DNA of 64,000 bases, taken from positions 992,001-1,056,000 of the forward strand of contig JACAAK010000012.1 in NCBI GenBank assembly GCA_025093985.1, given 5' to 3'. Each line of letters opens with the position of its first letter. The stretch's first letter is position 1. Under the pieces are notes generated by a model, which saw nothing but the letters and a program-made list of their open reading frames with translations, did not search any database and was not told where the DNA came from. Both the position numbers and the translations under genes were made by a program. Of the stretch, positions 47,407 through 58,044 are shown one piece after another. This stretch comes from Calvatia gigantea (Eukaryota; Basidiomycota; Agaricomycetes; Agaricales; Lycoperdaceae).

Positions 47407-49797
47407 ATGGCAGTGGTTTATCTGCTACTCTCCGCGCTTAGTGTCTTCATTCTTGCCCGAGCTGCAGATCCTGTCGTCATACTTGACACCGCGACCTTCC
47501 TCGGGAACAACAACCGGAGGACTCTCCAATGGTTCGGTATACCCTATGCCCTACCCCCGTGAGCACTCAACCCTTTCAACGCTTGACATGTTACTTAACA
47601 ATGACATCTCAGAGTCGGAGACCTACGTTTCCGCCTTCCCCAACCAATACCACCATATACAGGTTCCCAGCTGGCGCAAAATTTAAAAAACGCGTGTCCG
47701 CAACAGGCAATTCGGGTCCCAGTTATCACTGGCCTTGCCCAGGAGGCAGTGGACTTCGTCGTCAATCTGTACGAGTCCCTCACTACACCCCAAAGTGAAG
47801 ATTGTAAGATTATCCGACCCCCTGTCTACATATCCAACCATTGACGAATACGTCTCGACTGCAGGCCTCTATCTCAACGTTTTCAAACCCTTGCCTACTG
47901 GCCTGACTCCAATCCCTGTGGTTGTGGTGGGTGCCTTATCCCTCAATCTATGATCCTTACATACTCAAAGATAATGTACTTTGAAGTGGTTTCCTGGAGG
48001 TGAATATCCTGAATCTTGCCATGTTATACCTCCTCAAACCCCGATTTAGGTGCCTTTGAAACTGGAAATGCGGCCCAGTATGTCTTTCCTTTAAGACTTT
48101 ATTGTGCTAAAGGACTGTGATGCCAGAACCATTTTCGATCAATACACTAGAGATGCAGAGAATATTGGGCATCAAATTATATTTGTGACTGTCAATTATC
48201 GGTGAATTGACCGCCCAACCTTTTGCCTGACATCTTCTGACATTTTCCAGTCTCTCAGGCATGTAATGGGGAATTGAATTTGCACTGATTATGGAGCTTA
48301 CCTCACGGGAAGGGTTCGGCTTTTTGGGCGGCAAAGAGGTTAAAGATGCAGGGGTCGGAAATCTTGGTCTGCAAGATCGTAAGTGCAAAGGCCACCAAAC
48401 TCAACCACCCATCCAGGTTAAGTGCGTGTCATTTTTAGAACGACAGGCACTCCGCTGGGTCAGAAAGTATATCGATGCGTTTGGCGGCGATCCTAACAAA
48501 GTCACTATGTGAGGATTTGGCAGGCGCCCTTTTGAGCCGCTTCTAATCCCCGTCTCCAGCTGGGGAGAGGGTGCCGGTGCTATTTCAGCTTCCTTACAAA
48601 TGGTGGCAAATAACGGAAATCATGAAGGCCTTTTCCGCGCTGCAATCATGCAGTCCGGCGCTCCCATCCCTGTTGGGGACATCAGCAACGGACAGGTGTA
48701 TTATGACCAAATTGTGGCCGACGCCGGCTGTACTGCATCCTCTGATACTCTGGCTTGTTTGCGCAGTGTACCATACCTGACACTCAAGGCGGCCATCGAT
48801 AAGACACCCAGCCTCTTCACCTACCAGGCATGTGAACTTTGATAGAATCATTGGATCTCGGGCTGCTCACAGTGCCCCCTTAGTCGCTTCGTCTTGCTTG
48901 GCTCCCACGCACTGATGGTAACTTCTTAACGGATAATCCTCAGAGACTAGTTCAACAAGGCAAGATTGCGCCAGTGCCATTTATCTCAGGTAAAATCAAT
49001 ATTTAGCACTAGAGTTATGATCAAAACACCCTTCTAGGAGACTGTGATGATGGAGGAACCATATTCTCGCTCTCAACTCTGAACGTCACGTAGGTTTCTA
49101 TATGTACGGTCCAAAACCAACCTAACGACGGGGGTGCCTATTAGCACAGACGCACAATTCCGAGCGTACATCCAACAGAATTACTTCCCTGGGATCGCCA
49201 GTGATCAACTAGACCAGTTGGCCACTCTATATCCTGGCGACATCCAGCAAGGCTCTCCGTTTGGTACTGGTATATTAAATGCTATTACCCCAGAGTTCAA
49301 AAGACTCGCCGCAATTCAAGGAGACCTTGCATTCCAAGCTCCCCGTCGGTGGTTGCTGCAACAGGCATCTGGGAAACAACCTATCTGGACGTACCGTAGG
49401 TTTTATCTATATCCACTCTATAGATCATTTTGCCTGATCTTCTTGTAATAGTGAGCAAGCGTGCCAAACTATTCCCTATTCTTGGATCAGTGAGTACACT
49501 CTAGATTATGGCAGCATTACTCTAATAGTCCACTTCAGGCATATTCGTCTGATAGGCCAACCTGCGATGAACGCAGCAGATCTTGAAGGTTATATGTTCC
49601 GGTTTGCGGCTACCCTTGATCCAAACGACAACAGCCTCCTGGGGATATTCTCATACAAGTGGCCCAAATACACCTCCACAACCCCGAGCCAGATGACGTT
49701 GAATGACGGCCTCTTGCCATTGACAACTGGGCAAGATAATTACCGTGCAGAGGCGATGAATTTCTTGACAAGTTTGAGTCTTACTAACCCTATTTGA
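47407..49797 (+). CDS. Type-B carboxylesterase paralogue with all three catalytic residues replaced
   Basis: From Met 47407 a signal peptide is seen ('MAVVYLLLSALSVFILARAA'). The body aligns with esterase 1 throughout, for example 'VGDLRFRLPQPIPPY', 'NYRLSGFGFLGGKEVKDAG' and 'LFRAAIMQSGAPIPVGDI'. The nucleophile elbow reads 'IWGEGAGAIS' (Ser to Gly, about 48560-48590). The acid position reads 'GDCDDGGTIFS' (Glu to Gly, about 49039-49071). The His position reads 'LGSAYSSDRP' (His to Tyr, about 49539-49560). Exon-intron structure is retained, including an 8-nt exon (48251-48258), and the next intron has a GC donor. Near 49560-49580 the frame moves by one base before 'DLEGYMFRFAATLDPND'. It cannot be an ordinary esterase. 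It is either a pseudoenzyme with a binding role or a gene in early decay. Confidence 0.8.
48251..48258 (+). other. 8-nt microexon of esterase 2, followed by a GC-AG intron
   Basis: TCTCTCAG follows an AG acceptor at 48249-48250 and precedes GCATGT (intron 48259-48312, 54 nt, acceptor GGGAAG). The join gives N-Y-R-L-S-G-F-G-F-L, parallel to esterase 1, whose corresponding donor is GT. Confidence 0.72.
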
Positions 49798-50164
49798 GCC
49801 AAAATGGTGGCGAGGTCTTCAGCCAGAACGGGGAAGAAGAGACAGGTGATAGCAATTCAGTTAGTGAACAGAACGGAGGTCAATGTAGTATTAGTACGGA
49901 GAGGACTTGTTGGCAAGTAAACTCAATATTCTGTGCCTACGCCCAATATTCGTGTGATCTCGGTTCTGACAAAGACGCTCCTCGTCCGGTACCTCTGAGA
50001 AACACTACAATCTAAGCATACTTGCTGGGAAAAAAAGTATCCCATCCCTTATTCCTTGCCTTGCTGACAGTTCCTGGACCTCATTATGCGCGACTCACTC
50101 GGCGCGTCCCAGCTCCATCGCCTTGTCCCAATGCCCCGGTATACCCCACAAACAAACCGAGACG
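49798..50164. other. Spacer between esterase 2 and dioxygenase pseudogene
   Basis: About 0.37 kb between convergent genes. A 73-codon ORF with Gln/Asn/Gly repeats runs in from the esterase stop but is not recognisable. Confidence 0.4.
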
Positions 50165-51417
50165 TCAAAGCAACCCCTGCTCAATCCTCACCTTTAGCAC
50201 CCTCTCACGATCCATGATCGCATCCGCCTCCAAAATAACACCCTTTTAACCACCTGTTCGGTTCTCCTTCCCGTAATTTCCCTCCTGGTCCATTATCTTC
50301 TTTATCATGGAATGCTGTCCGGGTATGCAAAACTCGCCGATTGTCAAACAACACAGGATCGCCTTCCTTCAGGGTGTATTTTTCTGGCCGTTGAAGAGTT
50401 CCGAGAATTCCTTTAATGCGGAATAAAATTCGACTGGTGTATCCACAGCGAGGGGGCGCTTGGAAATCCGGGGGATAATTTATATGGCTGATCCGCTCTC
50501 CGAGGTTTCTGAGTAAGAAGAAGGGGAGGGGGCAAGTTCGATAATGGGATGCTCGTAATGCAAATGGTTCCCGTCATTGGTGTAATGAAAGGCCACTGAG
50601 GAACTGGTGACGATGTCAAAATATTTTGGGTGAGTCTTATGAAGCGTTCCAGCAGCCGTAACCGCATCGACAAAAATTGATTTGCCGCCTCGCACACAGT
50701 TCCAGAGACAATGGAGAATCTAATATCTGGGCGGGTGTTGGAAGTACCTATGCGTACCCCCTTAGTCTCGTGTAATCGCTACTTGAGACTCACAATAAAT
50801 CCATATGCAGTCCTAAGTCAAGATTCGTGGAGGCGATATTGCTCTCTTTCACGTTCATGACGTCCCAAAGCAAACCATAAAACGTCGGTCTGATCTCCTC
50901 AAGAGATCTCTGCTCGTCTCCTCGTTCGGTACGCCGGTCATAAATAACAACCTATTTTACCAGTTGCGTTATACCCCGCACAACTCCTTTCGGTGTGTTG
51001 ATCAAGCCATAAGGGAGGAACACATCCGATCATTGAATAGAGGTATTGACCCACACAACTTCAGAAATGTCTCTTTGAAACTCGCGTAATTTATTGTTGC
51101 CAGAATGCCGCTCAAGAAAGGTGTACATAAACAGGGACCTGTGTCCATCCGATCATTTGATCTCCAGGCCCTGATCACTTAGGTCTGATGCCCCCGTTAT
51201 CAAGCGACATGGGTTATGTGTCTGTAGGTATGTCGTGCGTTCTGTGCAGCTTTTGTTTCGTCGATGGGTGTATGCATTCGGGTGACTGACAAGAATCCTA
51301 GAGCCAGAAAGGTACGGAAAAGGTTGTATTGAGAGCGTACAGTGTGACACCTGTTTGGGATGGGGTGAGTGATGACCAGGTACGTTTCCAGCATGATACG
51401 TAGGAGGGTTGGAACAT
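50165..51417 (-). pseudogene. Gamma-butyrobetaine-hydroxylase-like (TauD/TfdA) gene, decayed copy 1
   Basis: This is a clear copy of the gene at 53133-54469. Segments such as 'CWKRTWSSLTPSQTGVTL', 'KTHPKYFDIVTSSSVAFHY' and 'HLHYEHPIIELAPSPSS' correspond one to one. It carries several lesions relative to copy 2. There is a nonsense TAG where copy 2 has WLRDS. A one-base loss near 50480 ends the frame as 'SESGSAI'. Extra bases occur in short homopolymers (around 50190 and 50457), and about 10 bases are missing near 50378. At one site (PYGLINTP) copy 1 is in frame while copy 2 is not. It probably has no product. The intact family is Fe(II)/2-oxoglutarate-dependent and hydroxylates gamma-butyrobetaine or trimethyllysine in carnitine synthesis. 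Confidence 0.8.
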
Positions 51418-51587
51418 GGGACTGGTTGATATATGGAATTTATCGTGATCACTTCCGATCTAAGCTATCTGACCGGATTGGATAAAGACGTCAGAATACG
51501 GCAACAACAAGTTCCGCATGATATTTCGGGCTGTCATATAATGTAGGCTATCACAGGAGGAGATTGGGAAATTGTCAATGCCTCCTA

Positions 51588-52601
51588 TCACTCGTGAACG
51601 GGCGAATACCAGAATTGTAAAGTATGCAGGACACTACGATGCATTTTATACACCAACAAGAACAGGAAAGTTGCTGCTTGCTTGCTCATTTGTGCGTTTC
51701 GGGTGCTACCCTGCTTCAATTCTATACCAGATTTTATCAGACAGCGTTGGAGAAGGGGATGGACGGAATCAGTTAGGCTCACCATAAATTGTCGGAAAGC
51801 CTCAAAACATTGTAAACAAATACGCCTGTTGTCCAGCGACTTCATGCCGTCCCTATCAAAGTCCTCAGGATCGGGGATAGGAGGGATGAGCCTCTCCACG
51901 GTTGTGGACACCATCGGGTACTGCCCTGTCGTAATGCAATCCAAGAGGTAATCTGTCATAGGAATTTTAAAGAACGACGGCGAGGTTCCAATCATGACAA
52001 TCCCAGAGATCAACTGAGACTCGAGCACAGGTAACCCAACTCTTTCGCGAACTCTATTATTCTCGTAGAACGCAGCCGCTGCCTCTGCAATGAGCTGCGG
52101 TTCAGGTTCACCTGCGTAAAGGTGGCGCTTGAGGTGCTCTAGTAAGTAGATGCACCGAAAAATGTGATGATAGGCATACCCTATCTTCCTGGACGAGTAA
52201 CAAAAGTTTGGCGCGTGGGTGAGACAGGTCTACTACGCAAACATCTGCTTTGGAGCTAACTCGTTCCCCGCACATTACGAATCCCATCTCCTTGCGCGTG
52301 CGTACAATACGGCGACCTTCATCATATTTCATCAGCTTGAGAAGAAAGGCGGCGAAATCACCAACAGAAGACTCTTCTTCAGGGGGGACATATGAAGCTT
52401 GCTCCATGTATTGGAAAAAGTCGAGGTCATTTTTGACAGTGAGGTTTGGAGGCGCGCGGGCGTTATCCAGGATAACTTGGGGTACCGTGGGGTTAGGTAG
52501 CTAATCGCTACCGAAGAATGTTTGAGTATCCACACTGACAATCTGGATATTGAAGGCTCGAAGTCGCTGCCCGATTTAGCTGAGCGTATTAAGGTAGCCA
52601 T
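51588..52601 (-). pseudogene. Agaricomycete hypothetical protein (possible PD-(D/E)XK-like), damaged
   Basis: From Met 52601 ('MATLIRSAKSGSDFEP') the coding content shifts by one base and reaches a TAG in 'FFGSD*LPNPTVPQVI'. It then continues openly as 'NLTVKNDLDFFQYMEQ', 'FAAFLLKLMKYDEG', 'FVMCGERVSSKADVCVVDL' and 'KLLLLVQEDR'. A second exon reads 'GIVMIGTSPSFFKIPMTDYL' and 'DNRRICLQCFEAFR'. Such proteins are common, unnamed, in mushroom genomes. The 'DVCVVD...LLLVQED' arrangement resembles the D-(D/E)XK metal site of restriction-like nucleases; this is inference only. The nonsense codon and the shift suggest a pseudogene. A 3' fragment of a paralogue lies at 54790-54930. Confidence 0.55.
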
Positions 52602-52629
52602 GTCGAGTGAGGACTGCAAGAAGGACCCC

Positions 52630-52880
52630 CGAATATCCGAATATAGGGCTGGATCCCTGATCGATTGGGCTTTTTATCCGCACAAATTTTCTGAAATTTT
52701 TGCGACTCTTATCCGGAAAAAAAATCAGGGACCTCCGGCCCCCCTTTTTTATCCGGACTTTGCACCAGGGGTCAAGCGTTTCTACGCCCAAATGAGGCGG
52801 TCTGGAAGTGGGACCGCCCCCGACTGCCGTCTGCAAGGTTTTTTATCCGGATTTGATCAGGGTCCCCCCCCCCCATTTTC
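52630..52880. repeat. Low-complexity repeat with recurring TTTTTATCCGG units
   Basis: The units 'tttttatccg' (about 52671), 'ttttttatccgga' (about 52745) and 'ttttttatccggat' (about 52839) recur. The phrase 'atcagggacc/atcagggtcc' occurs twice (about 52726 and 52857), followed by a C run. 'TTATCCGGAAAAAAAA' near 52710 is nearly an inverted version of the unit. The segment lies between the hypothetical gene and the esterase remnant. It looks like a small mobile-element or satellite remnant. No transposase is present. Confidence 0.45.
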
Positions 52881-52963
52881 GGGGGTCCTCTGCGAGACCT
52901 TGAGGGTTGAGCATGTTGAACGTTGACGGACTTTGATTAATAACGTGACCTATGCTCCCCAAT

Positions 52964-53102
52964 ACGTACCAGAAAGAGCAGATGGAGTTTTTGACTGAGA
53001 TTTCGCTTCAGGTGCCAGTGTAAAGTTGGGGGTTATATAGGGATGTCAAGGAAAATGTACTCGTAGAGGGTAACTGGTCCTCAATCCAATCCCAAGTTAA
53101 AG
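52964..53102 (+). pseudogene. Orphan 3' end of a carboxylesterase gene
   Basis: The 18-codon reading 'YQKEQMEFLTEISLQVPV' plus stop (TAA 53021-53023) is nearly identical to the end of esterase 1 ('YRKEQMEFLTEVSLQAPV', stop 46367-46369). Similarity continues about 80 bases into the 3' flank up to 'aatcccaagttaaa'. No upstream esterase exons remain. This marks the edge of a segmental duplication. Confidence 0.85.
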
Positions 53103-53132
53103 AATGCCACCCGTCCGACACAAACCGAGACT

Positions 53133-54469
53133 TTAAAGCAAGCCCTGCTCAATCCTCACCTTTAGCACCCTCCCACGATCCATGACCGCATCTGCCTCCA
53201 AATAACACCCTTTTAGCCACCTGTTCGGTTCTCCTTTCTGTAATTTTCCTCCTGCGCCACCATCCTCTTTATCATAGAATGCTGTCCGGGCGTGCGAAAC
53301 TCGCCGATTGTCAAACAACACAGCGTCGCCTTCCTTCAGAGTGTATTCATATGTATTTTTCTGGTCGTTGAGGAGTTTCGCGAATTCCTTTAATGCGTAA
53401 TAAAATTCGATTGGTGTACCCACAGCGAGGGGCGCTTGAAAAGGTGGGGAATAATTTATGTGACTGATCCGTCTCTCCGAGTTTTGCGGGGGGGAAGAAG
53501 GGGATGAGGCAAGTTCGATAGTGGGGTGCTCGTAATGCAAATGGTGTGCATCATTGATGTAATGAAAGGCCACTGGGGAAGTGGCGAGGATGTCAAAATA
53601 TTTTGGGTGAGTCTTGCGAAGCATCTCAGCCGCCGCAACTGCGTCGACAAAGATCGATGTGCCGCCTCGCACACGGTTCCGGAGACAATGGAGAATCTGA
53701 TATCTGGGCGGATGTTGGAAGTACCTATGCGTACACCCTTAGTCTCATATAATTGCTACTTGAGAGGACTTACAATAAATCCATATGCAGTCCTAAGTCA
53801 AGGTTGGTGTAGGCGATATTCTTACTCTCTTTCACATTCATAACGTCCCAAAGCATTCCATAAAATGTCGGCCTAATCTCCCCAAACAACTCTGCTAGTT
53901 TCTTCAGCTCACATCCTTCGTTACTTGTCTCCTCGTTCGGCACACCGGTCACGAATAATAACCCGTATTTCGCCAGTTGCGTTATGCCTCGCAGAAGTCC
54001 TACTGGTGAGTTGATTAAGCCTATAAGGGATGAACAGATCCGATCGCTGGATGGAGGTATTATCCCACACAATTTCAAAAATGTCTCTATGAAACTCGCG
54101 TAATTTATCGTCGCCGGAATGCCTCTCAAGGAAGGTGCGCGTGAACAGAGACCTGTGTCCATCCGACCACCCGATCTCCAAGCCTTGATCACTAAGCCTG
54201 ATGCCTTCGCTATCGAGCGACAGGGGTTTTATGTCGAGAGGTATGTCAGATGTTTTGTGCAGCTTCTGTTTCGTCGATGGGTGTATGCATCCCGGTGACT
54301 GGCAGGAATCCCGGAGCCAGATATATGGAAAGGTTGTATTATTGAGAGCGTGGAGCGTGACACCGGTTTGGGATGGGGTGAGTGATGACCAGGTGCGTTT
54401 CCAGCATGGCGTACGAGAGACTGTGCAACCAAAGCCTGCGGATAGACCACGAAGGAGCATGGGAGACAA
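53133..54469 (-). CDS. Gamma-butyrobetaine-hydroxylase-like dioxygenase (TauD/TfdA), copy 2
   Basis: The protein begins at Met 54469 ('MSPMLLRGLSAGFGCTVSRT'), with an Arg/Ser-rich start that may be mitochondrial targeting. The N-terminal zinc-binding domain contains 'IWLRDSCQSPGCIHPSTKQK'. The dioxygenase domain has 'YGLLFVTGVPNEE', 'FYGMLWDVMNVKESKNIAYT', the iron-binding 'LGLHMDLL' (HxD) joined to 'YFQHPPRYQILHCL', and 'LFDNRRVSHARTAF' with the distal His. It ends WLKGCYLEADAVMDRG...EQGLL, stop 53133-53135. The family hydroxylates gamma-butyrobetaine or trimethyllysine in carnitine synthesis. One extra T near 54022 (compared with copy 1) breaks the frame between 'FIPY' and 'LINSPVGLL'. Otherwise the gene is coherent. 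Confidence 0.82.
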
Positions 54470-54789
54470 GTCGCAGTTGGTATGGAATTCACCCGAGTCT
54501 CTTACGGGGGGGGAGACTCAGCTAAAGCCGCCTGATTAGATTAGATAAAGGCCCACCATAGCCATAGAAAGAATATTATGATGGCGGAGGGGTTTCATGT
54601 GATATTCCGAACTGCCCTTGGGCGTAGGCCACACGAGAGGAGGCTGCGCATTTGTCGTTGCCTCCTTCAATATATATTCCTCGAAGAGGCGACTATTAGG
54701 ATTGTAGCATATAGGAGACTGCATTTTTATACACCAGCAAAAAACTGGAAAATGACTACTTGCCCATACGCCGCTTCAACTCTACACCA

Positions 54790-54930
54790 GGTTCTGCTGG
54801 CGGTGGGCGACAAGGGGAGCGGATAGAGTCGGTTGAACTCACCATAAATTTCCGGAAGGCCTCAAAGCATTGTAAACAAACACGCCTGTTGTCCAACTGC
54901 CTCATGCCGCGGCATGGGTGGGGCATCCTC
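54790..54930 (-). pseudogene. 3' fragment of the hypothetical gene, second copy
   Basis: The reading 'GMRQLDNRRVCLQCFEAFRK' followed by a donor-like GTGAGT matches 'GMKSLDNRRICLQCFEAFRQ' of the gene at 51588-52601. The downstream non-coding bases (to about 54690) are also alignable with 51590-51790. No upstream exons are present, so this is a truncated duplicate. Confidence 0.75.
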
Positions 54931-55215
54931 CCAGGCCTCGTACACACGAGGACCACACTCGTTGAGTATGTGTACAGCCACGACTTCTCGTTTTGTCTCT
55001 CTGTGTGGATCGAGACACATTGACTAAGCCTCGGTCGGCCGTCTCCGAAGATAGGGGCGAAAGTGGTAAAGTGCATCGGATCAAACACAGGCTCATAGAA
55101 GCTTCCTATATGGGTGTGGTTGTATGTATACAGACATCCGTTACATCCTATCATCAGTATTGAGTCAATAATGGGCAGATCCAATGACTACAACATTTGT
55201 ATGTTGGTCGCAGGT
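54931..55215. other. Edge of the duplicated block
   Basis: About 0.3 kb between the truncated duplicate and the DUF6534 gene. Similarity to the first unit is lost here. Nothing else was recognised. Confidence 0.35.
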
Positions 55216-56617
55216 TCAGGCCACTTCCTTCCCAACATATCCAGAATCGGGGTTATCCAAAATATGCTCTTCGCCTGGGCTTGGGCGAGGCTGCTGCATA
55301 CTCATCGATACATGGTTATGCGACATGGGGGCTGTAGTAAGTTCCGGGGTCATAGCCGGAAACGGTTCGCTGTACCCGTTTCCGATTTTCACCCTACTGT
55401 TCAACACTCGCATCAGGGAGTTAGCATATAGTTTCCCAAGGATGTAGGCGGGGATGTTGAACGATTGGCTACGAGGTCGGGTTAGGAACAGGATGCCTGC
55501 AATAATGGCAACGCTCGCTGACAGAAAAGACGTCGTGAGGAAAGACGCTGACGGTGGTTGAGGGAAGACGCCTCACCTGTCGCAGTACCCGTCTCCACGC
55601 TCAATAATATGAGCTTTGAGATGGGGGACGATGCATAATGAAAATCACGGCTAAATCTGAGCAGCTTCAGGGGGTAGTGTTACGGTTGGTTTGATCATTG
55701 GGCTTGAAGGCTTGAACCACGAAACGTACCAGACAAGTCATAGATACAGCAATCAGGATATCGCATATCACTGTTGACAAAATCCAGATCTACGGCGCTT
55801 TGTAAACTTTCTGCTTGCATGGCAGGAAATAAACGGACTGATGCCATAATCAATGATTCCTGTGACTTCAGTTGAAAAAAGAATTTCAATTGGTGAGTTA
55901 TCACGCCTTCAGCCAAGCCAGCGACGAGTTGCACCATTGAGAGCTGTGCATTGTTCGAATAAATGGCTTCATCAGGAGGAATTTCGAACGTATTTACCAC
56001 GAGAACCGCAATGCCTAATGCCTTAGATTTCGAGATTTTGTAAATGCGGTGGGCATAGAAGACTTGTGCAATGAACCCGACTTATGAAATTTCGTTAGAC
56101 TTGTTGGTTACATTGATAGGAGGAACATTGTACTCACTAATCCCACACAATATAGGAATGGTAAACCATGACATTCGGATGGCCCGTGTAGCGAGTGGCT
56201 GCCCGAACCGCCGAACAAAGGTTATGTATCGATCATAAGAAAGCAGGACAGTCTGGACAGTTTCAAGGGCGAAAACAACATGAACCAGCACCTTGTGAGC
56301 AAGGCGGTCGTTCAGGGAAAATCGTGTGATATGTGACTATGTGTATATGTGTCGAAAAAAAATCAATGTCGGAGCGCTTTCGAAGTAAAGACACATACAA
56401 ACTTGTGCGACGAGAAGCCCGAATAGGCCCCAGTTGAACATAAGGCCAATCAGCTAAAGAAGTTACTGAGCCCAAGTATTTGAGGACACTTAGCGTTCAG
56501 TAACGAACCTGAGAGCTCGCACTGTGATGAGGGTTAAGGTCAATCTTTTTGCAATTATATCATTCTGCTTACGCACCTGTCTGCGATGGTCGCAGCAGAA
56601 GTAGCTATCGAGGCCAT
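55216..56617 (-). CDS. DUF6534-type multi-pass membrane protein
   Basis: Starting at Met 56617 ('MASIATSAATIADR'), the exons encode successive hydrophobic helices. They include 'LIGLMFNWGLFGLLVAQV', 'HVVFALETVQTVLLSYDRYI', 'MSWFTIPILCGI' with 'GFIAQVFYAHRIYKISKSKA', and 'LSMVQLVAGLAEG'. A soluble tail ends 'HILDNPDSGYVGKEVA' (stop 55216-55218) after 'YANSLMRVLNSRVKIGN'. This order, with the ALETVQT...FYAHRI pattern, is that of the seven-helix DUF6534 family widespread in mushrooms, whose function is unknown. The section between 55440 and 55700 is poorly resolved; the sixth and seventh helices are not clear and may contain a disruption. Confidence 0.65.
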
Positions 56618-58044
56618 CGTATGTCCAGGTGCGTGTCCAGGAGCAACCAAGGCGCAGCAAAACGGGAACGTTGGAGGATTCCATACTGCCTTTGGTTTTA
56701 CATATTCAAGCGTGCTTTCAAGGGTTCATGTACGTGAGCCAAAAGGTGACAGGAACAAGGCTGTTCTGGCCCAGTTTCCCATGCAGCCTAGCTGGAATCC
56801 TTGTAAGTTCGGTAATTCATCAAGGAGACCTCTAGGTGTATTATGTATCCTTGCTCAAGAGATGAACTGATGAAAGTGGCGACAGTTTAGGGAGGACGTC
56901 ATGACTGGTTAGCGCACGAGTACGGCATTCAAATGCCAGAAAAGAAGGGCCAGGTACCCCTGAGATCCCCTGCTCGACCGCATGTTCTCCGCATTGTCAC
57001 CTTTCTAGTATCATAACGTGGTGGGCGCAAAGAATCAATGCAAATAAATGAAGTTAATGGGGCCCCGTTTGTGGTCAAGAAGCGCCCAATTTCGGAGGAG
57101 GATGGGAATGCCCCCGCTAAAAGATGACTTGAGTCTTGATGATACGAGAGGAGTGCGACTCACCGTGGACGGTCCATCACCCTGGTGTCACCGTCAAGGA
57201 AACCGACCTCATGATGACCTTCTATGATTTAAGTGACGGAAGTGAGAGCTGTTGAGGGGAGTTTGTAATAGGAACATAATTGGGCGTGTGATGCGGACGG
57301 TTTGCCACTAATCATTTCAGTTTCAATTCAATTCATGCTCATTCCTTCTGACTACCTCAACCACTGGAAGTCACTGTAATCGGAATATGTCGGAGTTGTC
57401 GCTCCAAGCTCACAAGATGTTTAGGCCCCTATTTTGGTGAGGTCGAATAACGGAATTGCTGTGCGCACCGATATTCAGCTGGAAAACACAAGAAAGGCTA
57501 GCGCCGCCTGCCCGGGTTGATAATGCACAGTATTGTCGCGTTGTGTTCTGAGCTTGATATTAGAAAGTGTCACACGGTATGATGAAAGATATCATACCTG
57601 TTCCTATTCATCAACAGCTACGAATTATAGGTCCGCGGGGATGTGTTGTGTCATTTCAGAAGGTTATGACCAGGGGCCGGGCAGTCGGAGAATGCTACTC
57701 ACGACTCCATTGTGTGAATGATTGACCATCTGTCACAGGCAAGAATCGAGATGTCTTTCATAATTGGGGTGGTGGTGCGCTTGACAAGAGCAGGGCAGGC
57801 GGAAACCTTCTGAAAGAGTCATCTTTTGCCTCCTCTACGATGTTGCCTGGGGGCGTGAGACGTGAAGAGTAAAGCAGTACCTATGATACAAGCTGGGGCC
57901 GACAGAGGTGTAACATGGACAGGCGTTGTATCAAAACCTCTCAGTTCTTATAGCTTCGCCTGGGCAGGCTTCCTAACATAAGCAATACCCCCACCGAGGA
58001 CAACCTATAGCACCAGAAATATCAGCACACGAAGATGCGCACCA
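56618..58044. other. Gene-poor stretch
   Basis: About 1.4 kb upstream of the DUF6534 gene and downstream of the hydratase gene. Only short, unconserved ORFs were seen on both strands. No RNA gene or repeat was identified. Confidence 0.45.
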
